In this document: positions 1 to 5,720 of the stretch, one piece after another
Layout: each line of letters begins with the position of its first letter
How positions within the stretch are numbered: the stretch's first letter is position 1
Assembly (NCBI GenBank): GCA_036847245.1
Contig: DAIUAL010000175.1
Span: forward strand, 1 to 7,119
Direction: 5' to 3'
DNA length: 7,119 nt
DNA from: UBA4661 sp002405405
GTDB lineage: Bacteria; Bacteroidota; Ignavibacteria; Kapaibacteriales; UBA4661
The notes under the pieces: model-generated
Databases searched by the model: none
Told to the model about the DNA's origin: nothing
What the model saw: only the letters and a program-made list of their open reading frames with translations
Translations under genes and position numbers: made by a program

Positions 1-1
1 T

Positions 2-1198
2 ACAGCGTCGGTTGTTCTCAATCTAAAATCCGGCAGACGAGTCAGTAAATCGAATGTTGAGGGTATTCAACACTTGATTGCCAGCAGTGTTGAGGGTATG
101 CAAGTAGATGCCGTAACGGTTATTGACCAACGCGGACAATTGCTTTCTGCCGCTCCACGCGACAATTCCTCTATGGCGGGCATGAGCGCAACGCAGTACG
201 AACTCAAACAAAAAGTCGATGAGTATTTGAGTAGCAAAGCCCAGTCGATGCTTGCCCAAATTCTCGGACCCGATAATGCAACCGTGCGTGTGGATGCCGA
301 ATTGGACTTTACGCAACGCACAAAAGAAATTCAAGATTATGATCCTGAGCGACAAGTCGTGTTGAGCGAAGAGTCGAACAAAGAATCAGCGCGTTCCTCC
401 GACTCATTGAACTATCCTACCGTTGCTTCAACCCAAGAGCGAGGACGAACGATTACAAATTATGCCATTACCAAAAGCATCGAAAAAATTACGAATGGTG
501 CGGGTGCGATCAAACGTTTGTCGATTGCCGCAACGATCAATGGTACGTACAAAGTTGTTGATAACAATGGCGACCCGAAGTATGAATATGCGCCGCGCTC
601 CGAACAAGAAATGGAGCAAATCCGCCAACTGGTGCGCAACACAGTCGGTTATGACCCATCGCGTAATGACCAAGTAACCGTGGTGAATATCCCGTTTGAT
701 ACATCGACTCAGCAAGAAATTCCCAAAAAACTGTTTGGCGTTTTGCCTATGACCCTCAATGAGTTTATCGAGCGTGTTCTGTTGATTATCGGTATGGTCA
801 TTTCGATTTTCTTCTTGCGCAAAGTCATTGCTTCGCCGCAAGTACGCAGACGCATCGAAACCGTCTTTGCACCGAGCGATCTCGACAAACAGCGTATCGA
901 ATTAGCAAAATCCGCCGCCGAGCGTCAGCAATTGCTGTTGCAGGGTTTGTCGGAAGAAACGGGTTTGCTCTCGCTCCCCGAGGGCGAAAGTTTGGACGAC
1001 ATCGCCGAGCGCGCGAAAAGCCGTTTGGATATCAAAGGCGAATCGGAATCGACCGAAGAGCAATTGCTCAAGCAAGAAATGAAACGGCGTGTACAATCGT
1101 ATTTCAACGATCGACCGGAAGAAGCATCGATGCTACTCAAGCTTGTCTTGAAACAGCAAAACAATCCGGAAATTACACGGCGTGGCGGGCGGCGATAG
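2..1198 (+). CDS. fliF: Flagellar M-ring protein FliF, C-terminal part (5' end outside the window)
   Basis: FliF forms the MS-ring in the inner membrane, the base on which the flagellar rotor and export gate assemble. The reading frame is open to the left edge, and 398 residues are visible of a protein that is usually 520-570 aa. The start of the fragment (residues 2-35, ASVVLNLKSGRR and VEGIQHLIASSVEGM) matches the conserved ring-building-motif region. A variable beta-collar segment follows at about 110-165, including the TITNYAITKSIEKI stretch. One membrane helix lies at about 254-272 (FIERVLLIIGMVISIFFLRK). The cytoplasmic tail is charged and ends in a FliG-binding segment (about 362-385, FNDRPEEASMLLKLVL). 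The TTG codon at 74 is internal, not a start, because the family homology continues upstream of it. No fliG follows within the window, although fliG is the usual next gene. The family assignment is firm; the absence of fliG is only local. Confidence 0.95.
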   Translation, partial: TASVVLNLKSGRRVSKSNVEGIQHLIASSVEGMQVDAVTVIDQRGQLLSAAPRDNSSMAGMSATQYELKQKVDEYLSSKAQSMLAQILGPDNATVRVDAELDFTQRTKEIQDYDPERQVVLSEESNKESARSSDSLNYPTVASTQERGRTITNYAITKSIEKITNGAGAIKRLSIAATINGTYKVVDNNGDPKYEYAPRSEQEMEQIRQLVRNTVGYDPSRNDQVTVVNIPFDTSTQQEIPKKLFGVLPMTLNEFIERVLLIIGMVISIFFLRKVIASPQVRRRIETVFAPSDLDKQRIELAKSAAERQQLLLQGLSEETGLLSLPEGESLDDIAERAKSRLDIKGESESTEEQLLKQEMKRRVQSYFNDRPEEASMLLKLVLKQQNNPEITRRGGRR

Positions 1199-1537
1199 GA
1201 TATTATCTGTCCATAGATGATAGACTGCAGGCACACCATTTCTTCGACAATATCAAGGGATTGATCCAACGGATTGGACACATTGAGTATGGATTAATCA
1301 TCAACACGGACGTTATCTTCAAGCCGCTTTTTGCTATGCAGAGAGCGGCTTGTGATTCTAAAGGAAGAAGCTCTGAGGCAGTAGATGTTTGTGCCGAAGA
1401 GTCTGTGACGGGAATCTTTTCTGTGGCATTGCCCCAAAAAAACGCCGTATATTTGTCGCTCACAAAGACATAGCGTGTGTCCTTTTTGATATCCTCGATA
1501 TGTGGTGCTCGTGTATCGCTTATGCAAATGAGGTTTT
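1199..1537. other. Intergenic region between fliF and tRNA-Arg, no credible gene
   Basis: Small open frames exist on both strands (for example a 70-codon frame from a TTG at 1261), but none has a Shine-Dalgarno sequence, a recognisable motif or a plausible protein composition. The region holds a small hairpin (TCCAA-CGGA-TTGGA, about 1264-1277) and the larger hairpin listed separately at 1320-1352. It must carry the end of the fliF transcript and probably the tRNA promoter, but I could not identify convincing promoter boxes. Confidence 0.6.
1320..1352. other. 9-bp hairpin, possible fliF transcript end
   Basis: CAAGCCGCT (1320-1328) pairs perfectly with AGCGGCTTG (1344-1352) around a 15-base loop, and an additional inner G-T pair is possible. 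It lies about 120 bases after the fliF stop codon. Neither strand has a T-tract after the stem, so it is not a classical intrinsic terminator. It could be a factor-dependent terminator, an RNA-stability element or chance. Confidence 0.4.
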
Positions 1538-1611
1538 GCATCCATAGCTCAACTGGATAGAGCAACAGATTCCGGTTCTGTAGGTTTGGGGTTCGAATCC
1601 CTATGGGTGCG
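1538..1611 (+). tRNA. tRNA-Arg (anticodon CCG)
   Basis: A complete 74-base cloverleaf can be folded. The acceptor stem GCATCCA (1538-1544) pairs with TGGGTGC (1604-1610), with one T-G pair. The D stem is GCTC/GAGC (1547-1550/1560-1563). The anticodon stem ACAGA/TCTGT encloses loop TTCCGGT, which places CCG at 1572-1574 after T33 and before G37. The variable loop is AGGTT. The T stem TGGGG/CCCTA (1587-1591/1599-1603) encloses the loop TTCGAAT. The discriminator is G1611. The 3' CCA is not encoded, so it would be added by tRNA nucleotidyltransferase. The tRNA reads the CGG arginine codon. A terminator follows 19 bases downstream, so it is probably a single-gene transcript. Confidence 0.97.
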
Positions 1612-1630
1612 CAAGAGTATCGATGTACAC

Positions 1631-1668
1631 AAGCCCAAGAAAACATATAGTCTTCTTGGGCTTTGTTG
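1631..1668 (+). terminator. Hairpin terminator after tRNA-Arg
   Basis: An 11-bp perfect stem (AAGCCCAAGAA at 1631-1641 with TTCTTGGGCTT at 1653-1663) encloses an 11-base loop and runs into a short T-rich stretch (TTTGTTGT). Placed directly after the tRNA, it fits an intrinsic terminator. It also argues that the following acyltransferase gene does not start upstream of about 1670, although its frame is open there. Confidence 0.8.
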
Positions 1669-1709
1669 TATGGTACAGGTGTCCAACTCTCTTTTCTTCC
1701 TGCGTCCGT

Positions 1710-2588
1710 ATGGCGAAATTCTCCGATCATCTCCTGACCATGCTCCTTGTGGGGATGGGGCACATGAGTGGTATGCTGTCGCGTACCCGTCGGCAGAGCA
1801 TGGGGCGGATCATAGGCACGCTGCTCCGCAAACTGAGTGCAAAGCGTGCACAGATTACCCTCGAGCAAATTGCTATGGCACTGCCGGAACTCTCTGCCGA
1901 ACGCCATCGTGAGATTTGTATTGCCGCCTATCATAATTTGGGGATTGTTCTCTGCGAATTAGTTGCCTTTCCGCATATTTCGCATGATGAAATGCGCGAT
2001 ATGACACGCTTTGAGAATCGAGAGATCATTGATCAATCGTATACCCAAGGTCGTCCCGTTATCATCGTTTCGGCGCATTATGGCAATTGGGAAGTCATGG
2101 CAGCATCCTATCCACTACATTTTGCACAACCCGGTTTGATGGTTGTCTTTCCGCAGTATAATCGTACCGCCGATGAGATTCTCAACAGCTACCGCGCACA
2201 AACAGGGAATGATCTCATTCAAATGAGCGGTGCCGCACGGGCAATGGTTCAGCGGTTACGCCAAGGGGGAACAGTAGCTATGCTAGACGACAAAAATGCT
2301 CTGCCCGAACATGGCATCGTCATGGATTTTATGGGTAAACCTGCCTCCGTATATGAAGCCCCCGCCTCGCTGGCTCTGCGCTACAATGCCACTTTTGTAA
2401 CGGGATTCTGCGAACGCGAAGCCGATGGGCGGTATGTGTTGGTATGGCAGGAAATCAACCACAGTGATCTGACATTTTCACCCGAAGGTATTCGTGAATT
2501 AACGCGCCGCCATGTCGCCAAACTTGAAGACCAACTCCGCAAAAAACCCGAATTATGGGCATGGCAACACCGCCGCTGGAAGGTGTGA
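1710..2588 (+). CDS. LpxL/HtrB-family lysophospholipid (lipid A-type) acyltransferase
   Basis: The predicted 292-aa protein belongs to the family that transfers acyl chains from acyl-carrier protein to lipid A precursors or related lipids at the inner-membrane face. The length is normal for the family (about 290-310 aa). Visible family features are a hydrophobic N-terminal stretch (8-22), the segment around RRQSMGRIIGTLLRKL (28-42), the catalytic HX4E motif HYGNWE (H123, E128), NRTADEIL (151-158), FMGKPASVYEAPASLALRY (207-225) and the C-terminal WAWQHRRWK (283-291). The ATG at 1710 is chosen because the open frame further upstream runs through the tRNA terminator. No clear Shine-Dalgarno sequence precedes it, and ATG 1740 is an alternative start. 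It probably has its own promoter. The exact substrate cannot be told from sequence: lipid A secondary acylation is the default, and other glycolipid or ornithine-lipid acylation is possible. Confidence 0.92.
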   Translation: MAKFSDHLLTMLLVGMGHMSGMLSRTRRQSMGRIIGTLLRKLSAKRAQITLEQIAMALPELSAERHREICIAAYHNLGIVLCELVAFPHISHDEMRDMTRFENREIIDQSYTQGRPVIIVSAHYGNWEVMAASYPLHFAQPGLMVVFPQYNRTADEILNSYRAQTGNDLIQMSGAARAMVQRLRQGGTVAMLDDKNALPEHGIVMDFMGKPASVYEAPASLALRYNATFVTGFCEREADGRYVLVWQEINHSDLTFSPEGIRELTRRHVAKLEDQLRKKPELWAWQHRRWKV

Positions 2589-2651
2589 AGAGTACTTCGG
2601 ACAGACACTAAAGTTATTGTAGTCGAAACATTCCCTTGCATGGTTTGGTGA

Positions 2652-2659
2652 TATATTTG
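2652..2659 (+). promoter_or_regulatory. Candidate Bacteroidota-type -7 box upstream of the response regulator
   Basis: TATATTTG matches the TAnnTTTG -7 consensus known from Bacteroidota sigma-A promoters and lies about 65 bases before the response regulator ATG. A TTG at the expected distance (about 19 bases upstream) is not present; the nearest ones are spaced 13 and 32 bases away. The call therefore rests on one box, and it is not known that this lineage uses that consensus. Confidence 0.25.
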
Positions 2660-2723
2660 TATGTAATCGTGTGGTACTCGATAGGGTTTCGTAGAATGTT
2701 TATGTTGTGTTGATGCTCCTTGT

Positions 2724-3488
2724 ATGAAGCAAATACTCTCTATGCCGATGAGTATAACTCATAATGCCGATAATACGCTTCAAGAAGCTCCGCCACGTAT
2801 TTCCGTGGTGGTGATTGAAGATGATGATGCTATGCGCTCGGCAATAGTGGATTATGTTCGACCAAGTCTTGCGCGACCGAATAGCCAATTTGACTGTGTG
2901 GGTGCGTACAAATCTGCCGAAGAAGCCATCGCCGCCTTTCCTTCTACAGGCGTTGATATTGTCCTCATGGATATTCGTTTGGGTAGAATGTCGGGGATAG
3001 AGTGCGTACACTACCTGACGAAGCATTATCCCAAGACATCTGTTCTGATGGTAACGGGCGAAGGTAATCGGCAGGTGATTGTTGAAGCATGTATAGCAGG
3101 GGCAAAGGGATATATCAACAAAACAAAAATATACGATGAACTTATTCCTGCTATGCTTCTGCTCATGCAGGGTGAGTCCTACATGTCGCCACAGATAACG
3201 CGAGAAGTCATGGAACAACTGCGAGAAACACATACTCACACCGCAGAGAACAAGCAATCGGGACAACAGCATCAGGAAGAGCAGAATCCGGTGATCGAAG
3301 AGAATCATCTGCTCTCGCCCCGCGAAGAAGAAATTTTGCAGATTGCCCAACAGAGTAAGACCTATGATGAAATTGCCTCAACGCTAAATATTAGTGTAGA
3401 AACTGTTCGTACACATCTGCGCAACATCTATAAGAAATTGGGTGTGCGTAGTCTTCGTATGGCTCTCTCGAAATTTTTTAAGGTATGA
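2724..3488 (+). CDS. NarL/FixJ-type two-component response regulator (REC + LuxR HTH)
   Basis: This 254-aa DNA-binding regulator would be phosphorylated by a sensor kinase and then control transcription. The receiver domain spans about 26-145. It has the acidic pair E32/D33, phosphoacceptor D83 (in LMDIRL), switch threonine T111 (MVTGEG) and conserved lysine K133 (YINKTK), so it should be phosphorylatable. A hydrophilic linker rich in H, E and Q (about 167-195) joins it to a LuxR-type helix-turn-helix (197-250). That domain includes LSPREEEILQIA, the recognition helix around SVETVRTHLRNIYKKLG, and the basic end. No histidine kinase is present in the window, so it is an orphan locally. The start at 2724 lacks a good Shine-Dalgarno sequence, and ATGs at 2742 and 2748 would leave the receiver domain intact. 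The phased repeat array lies 30 bases after its stop codon. Confidence 0.93.
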   Translation: MKQILSMPMSITHNADNTLQEAPPRISVVVIEDDDAMRSAIVDYVRPSLARPNSQFDCVGAYKSAEEAIAAFPSTGVDIVLMDIRLGRMSGIECVHYLTKHYPKTSVLMVTGEGNRQVIVEACIAGAKGYINKTKIYDELIPAMLLLMQGESYMSPQITREVMEQLRETHTHTAENKQSGQQHQEEQNPVIEENHLLSPREEEILQIAQQSKTYDEIASTLNISVETVRTHLRNIYKKLGVRSLRMALSKFFKV

Positions 3489-3517
3489 CCATAGCATTGA
3501 GGCAAAACCGCACACAA

Positions 3518-3575
3518 CGCTCCTCCTACTTTCGTACTACTTTTTTACCGCTCCTACTACTTTCGTACTACTTTT
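3518..3575 (+). repeat. TACTAC repeat cluster A (two 27-base near-identical copies)
   Basis: Two 27-base copies (3518-3544 and 3549-3575) differ at one position and are offset by 31 bases. Each contains CGCTCC, then the unit TACTAC-TTTCG-TACTAC, then four T. In the first copy the leading hexamer is TCCTAC. Hexamer starts are at 3524, 3535, 3555 and 3566, which are offsets of 0, 11, 31 and 42 bases, close to 0, 1, 3 and 4 turns of B-DNA. This suggests protein binding on one face of the helix, but the bound protein is unknown. Confidence 0.85.
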
Positions 3576-3699
3576 GCAATGTTGAGTAATCGCATACGCA
3601 ATGAGGAGAAATACCCGTATCTCTTGCATTAACAACACTTTGGGGGAAGTATGGGTACATTTCTCCTCCTCGTTTATGCCACGACCTGACAAATTGACA

Positions 3700-3742
3700 T
3701 ACTACTTTCGTACTACTTTTTACTACTATTTTACTACTTTTT
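3700..3742 (+). repeat. TACTAC repeat cluster B (four hexamers at helical spacing)
   Basis: Four exact TACTAC hexamers start at 3700, 3711, 3721 and 3732, giving steps of 11, 10 and 11 bases. The first two are joined by the same TTTCG spacer as in cluster A and followed by four T, so the 21-base unit at 3700-3720 is a third copy of the cluster A core. The spacers are T-rich, so the T-runs (3706-3708, 3717-3721, 3729-3732, 3738-3742) are also roughly phased. This could bend the DNA without any bound protein. Confidence 0.85.
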
Positions 3743-3780
3743 GTAGGGGATATCAGTGCTATATTGCATTCTCTCTTCAA

Positions 3781-3795
3781 GACTACTAAGTAGTC
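3781..3795. repeat. Palindrome of the CTACT/AGTAG motif
   Basis: GACTACT (3781-3787) and AGTAGTC (3789-3795) are perfect inverted arms around a single A. The arms carry ACTAC and its complement GTAGT, five of the six bases of the upstream hexamer. Another AGTAGT follows at 3796-3801. The palindrome could be a dimer-binding operator of the kind used by LuxR-type HTH proteins. A hairpin with a one-base loop is unlikely in RNA without opening some pairs. Confidence 0.6.
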
Positions 3796-3858
3796 AGTAG
3801 TGAGTGTAGCAGTGAAGTATTCATCCCAAGATGGTACAATACAAAGAAAGTATTGTCT

Positions 3859-4020
3859 ATGAAAACATCGCGTCATCACAATGTTGATAATGCAATAAAA
3901 AAAAACGCACAGAAAAACTTTCGCCCCTCCATGCGTCGTACAATAAGAACCCCAACCTTGAAAACTCTGAGGATCATACTGCGCAAAGATACTGCACAAG
4001 TCAATAATGTTGATGTGTAG
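3859..4020 (+). CDS. Possible small basic protein, 53 aa (uncertain)
   Basis: An ATG at 3859 opens a 53-codon frame that ends at TAG 4018-4020, 53 bases before the T9SS cargo gene. The predicted peptide is strongly basic, with many lysines and arginines (MKTSRHHNVDNAIKKNAQ at the start, then SMRRTIR and LRIILRK) and few acidic residues. A purine-rich AAAGAAAG (3843-3850) precedes the ATG by 8 bases, and a TACAAT box is at 3835-3840. I recognise no family. A frame of this length can easily occur by chance in this sequence, and part of the basic character comes from the A-run at 3897-3905. It could instead be part of the 5' untranslated region of the next gene. Confidence 0.2.
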   Translation: MKTSRHHNVDNAIKKNAQKNFRPSMRRTIRTPTLKTLRIILRKDTAQVNNVDV

Positions 4021-4073
4021 TGTGGGTGAAAGTGGATCTACAATCCCCTTTTCACATTTTTTACGGAGTCATT

Positions 4074-5609
4074 ATGACGATAAACAACAATATGCAGTGC
4101 TTTGCCCATAAGCACAATGTTCAGCCAGTGGTGCAAGCAAAGTACCAGTCTTTCGCACGGTATGTCCTGCTTGCCCTATGTTGCATAGTGTTTTATCCTT
4201 TGACATCGATAACAACAAGCGCACAAATTTGGCTATCAGGAGAACGGTACCCCTGTCCGAACACAGCCTATGTTTATGCTATCATACCACCTTCAAGCTG
4301 GACAGTTATCAATTGGCAAGTTATTGGTGCTGTAGCATCAGTTGTATATGTTCCTGGCTCTCCTTCTGCATTGATAAGTTTCAGTGATAATGGAGGGTTC
4401 CCATGTACAGTTATTGCACTTATGCAAAATGACACAAGTGGTGCTCAGACGACTACATCTAAGGGGATATTCATTCAAACAAATAATTATTCGGTATCAA
4501 TTGGGAATGGTCCTTCATTTATTCCGTGTGGAACAACCCCAGACTTAATGTATATAGGCACTCCGAGTAGGTTTGATGAGCATGTTGATATCGTACAATA
4601 TAGTTGGGTAATACCTACAGGATGGACTGCTGATCGTTTAGATAATCGATATCTCAGGGTTAAGCCAAATGAGACAGGTACTGGCAATATAGTATTAACC
4701 ACTCGCGACAAATGTGGTAACATAAAATCAAGTTCCTTTCCGATTACTCGTATCCCCACACTCCAACCTATCGCAGGGCAAGATTGCCAATGTATCAATG
4801 TTGACCGCCCATACTCTGTACCTGATGTTGCTGTTGCCGGTACAACTTATAATTGGACGGTAACGGGCGGGCTACAAATTGTTTCAGGACAAGGAACAAC
4901 CAATGTAATGGTGCGTAACAATGGCGGTGGCGGAACACTCAGCGTGATTGCTCAAACACCATGCGGTAATACCAATCAAGTCTCTAAATCTATTCAAAGC
5001 GTCAGCACCGTCCCTGCTTTTCGACCTGTTACCAATGAAGAGCGTCCATGCCCAAACTTTACACGCATGGGCAGGATTCGTGTTGTCAATCCTGAACCCT
5101 GTGCTGTGTACTATTTTATACCTGAAACGCCCGGTATTATTTTTGGTGGTGGTACCGTAAGCAATCCTGCGGGTACAGGAGACTTTATCCATGTAGAAGT
5201 CGATACGTATGGTCGGAAGTATTCATACTATGGGGTCAATGACTGTGGCGCAGGGGCAACCTATACCAATAATCAAGTACCACTGAATCCATCATGTGCG
5301 GGTGATGATGGCAATCCTCTTGCATTGCGTGCGGGACAACAAATTACAGCCGAACCAAATCCATTCCAAGATAACACGACACTGTCATACGACTTAAGCG
5401 GAGCTTCTGTTGTAACGCTCGATATTGTGAATAATCTCAATCAGGTTGTTCGCTCTATCTATCAAAACGAACGACAAAAACAAGGAAAACAATCGGTCGT
5501 TGTTTCAGCTCGTGGCTTGCAAACAGGTTCTTATACGGTTCGTTTAGTTGCGACGAATCAAAAAGGTGAAACAATTCGTGCAAGTACGATTATTCAAATA
5601 GTACGGTAA
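4074..5609 (+). CDS. Secreted multi-module protein with T9SS type A C-terminal sorting domain
   Basis: The predicted 511-aa protein should cross the inner membrane by Sec and the outer membrane by T9SS, then be released or anchored at the surface. The ATG at 4074 is chosen for the GGAG at 4065-4068, five bases away; the open frame upstream is unsupported. A signal peptide with a hydrophobic core at about 30-45 (YVLLALCCIVFYPL) probably ends near SAQ (49-51). Residues 52-410 form about four Ig/PKD-like modules. Each opens with a cysteine motif (CPNTAY 61, PCGTTP 152, CQCIN 238-242, PCPNF 326) and most close with a Cys-Gly pair (C214, C297, C391). The C-terminal 85 residues fit the sorting domain: AEPNPFQDNTTLSYDL (426-441), VVTLDIVNNLNQVVRSI, then GLQTGSYTVRL (481-491) and a short hydrophobic end (IIQIVR). 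No enzyme motif is visible, so an adhesin or structural surface role is inferred. Module boundaries are approximate. Confidence 0.88.
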   Translation: MTINNNMQCFAHKHNVQPVVQAKYQSFARYVLLALCCIVFYPLTSITTSAQIWLSGERYPCPNTAYVYAIIPPSSWTVINWQVIGAVASVVYVPGSPSALISFSDNGGFPCTVIALMQNDTSGAQTTTSKGIFIQTNNYSVSIGNGPSFIPCGTTPDLMYIGTPSRFDEHVDIVQYSWVIPTGWTADRLDNRYLRVKPNETGTGNIVLTTRDKCGNIKSSSFPITRIPTLQPIAGQDCQCINVDRPYSVPDVAVAGTTYNWTVTGGLQIVSGQGTTNVMVRNNGGGGTLSVIAQTPCGNTNQVSKSIQSVSTVPAFRPVTNEERPCPNFTRMGRIRVVNPEPCAVYYFIPETPGIIFGGGTVSNPAGTGDFIHVEVDTYGRKYSYYGVNDCGAGATYTNNQVPLNPSCAGDDGNPLALRAGQQITAEPNPFQDNTTLSYDLSGASVVTLDIVNNLNQVVRSIYQNERQKQGKQSVVVSARGLQTGSYTVRLVATNQKGETIRASTIIQIVR

Positions 5610-5629
5610 ACAGACATGCTCGGTTATGG

Positions 5630-5667
5630 TGCAAGAGAGAGTTTTTTATGCAATACTCTCTCTTGCA
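5630..5667. terminator. 13-bp perfect hairpin after the T9SS cargo gene
   Basis: TGCAAGAGAGAGT (5630-5642) pairs without mismatch to ACTCTCTCTTGCA (5655-5667) around a 12-base loop. It starts 21 bases after the stop codon and 54 bases before the next start. No T-tract follows the stem on either strand, so intrinsic termination is not assured. It could separate expression of the cargo gene from the downstream outer-membrane gene, or protect the 3' end of the cargo mRNA. Confidence 0.55.
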
Positions 5668-5720
5668 TCCGCCGAGATACAATTCATGTTTTTAGAAGTT
5701 CATGATTTCAGAGGTGCATT

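Larger units (their letters stand above)
3489..4073. other. Long intergenic region with phased repeats, upstream of the T9SS cargo gene
   Basis: This 585-base gap separates the response regulator from the secreted-protein gene. It contains two TACTAC repeat clusters, a palindrome and a possible small ORF, listed separately. Also visible are an imperfect hairpin (ATGAGGAGA at 3601-3609 with TCTCTTGCAT at 3620-3629, one bulge and one G-T pair), a TACAAT box at 3835-3840 without a good -35, and a run of nine A at 3897-3905. Longer open frames on either strand give tyrosine- and serine-rich low-complexity translations caused by the repeats, and I do not call them genes. Confidence 0.7.

Noticed and set aside
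1261..1473. 70-codon frame between fliF and the tRNA
   Set aside because: It starts with TTG without a ribosome binding site, includes the 9-bp hairpin, and has no recognisable similarity or compositional support.
1623..1709. Upstream extension of the acyltransferase frame
   Set aside because: The extra 29 residues would be encoded by the tRNA terminator hairpin, and the family homology begins only after ATG 1710.
1586..1912. 108-codon plus-strand frame starting inside the tRNA
   Set aside because: It begins in the variable/T-loop part of the tRNA, crosses the terminator and overlaps the acyltransferase in another frame.
1203..1934. Long open frame on the minus strand (243 codons)
   Set aside because: It runs antisense through the tRNA gene and its terminator and into the start of the acyltransferase gene. 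The translation has no recognisable family features.
1538..2588. tRNA-Arg as an integration site for a mobile element
   Set aside because: There is no integrase gene and no repeated tRNA 3' end in the window, and the genes on both sides look like ordinary chromosomal genes.
2700..3350. 216-codon minus-strand frame opposite the response regulator
   Set aside because: It is an antisense shadow of a gene with clear receiver and HTH domains.
3601..3789. 62-codon plus-strand frame in the repeat region
   Set aside because: It is rich in Tyr, Thr and Phe only because TACTAC and T-runs are read as codons. It is not supported as a protein.
3518..3801. CRISPR array
   Set aside because: The repeats are only 6-27 bases with 4-6 base or irregular gaps. 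There are no unique spacers of uniform length and no cas genes.
3568..3999. 143-codon minus-strand frame across the repeat region
   Set aside because: The translation is biased by the repeats, has no clear Shine-Dalgarno sequence and no recognisable motif. The sequence structure is better explained by the phased repeats.
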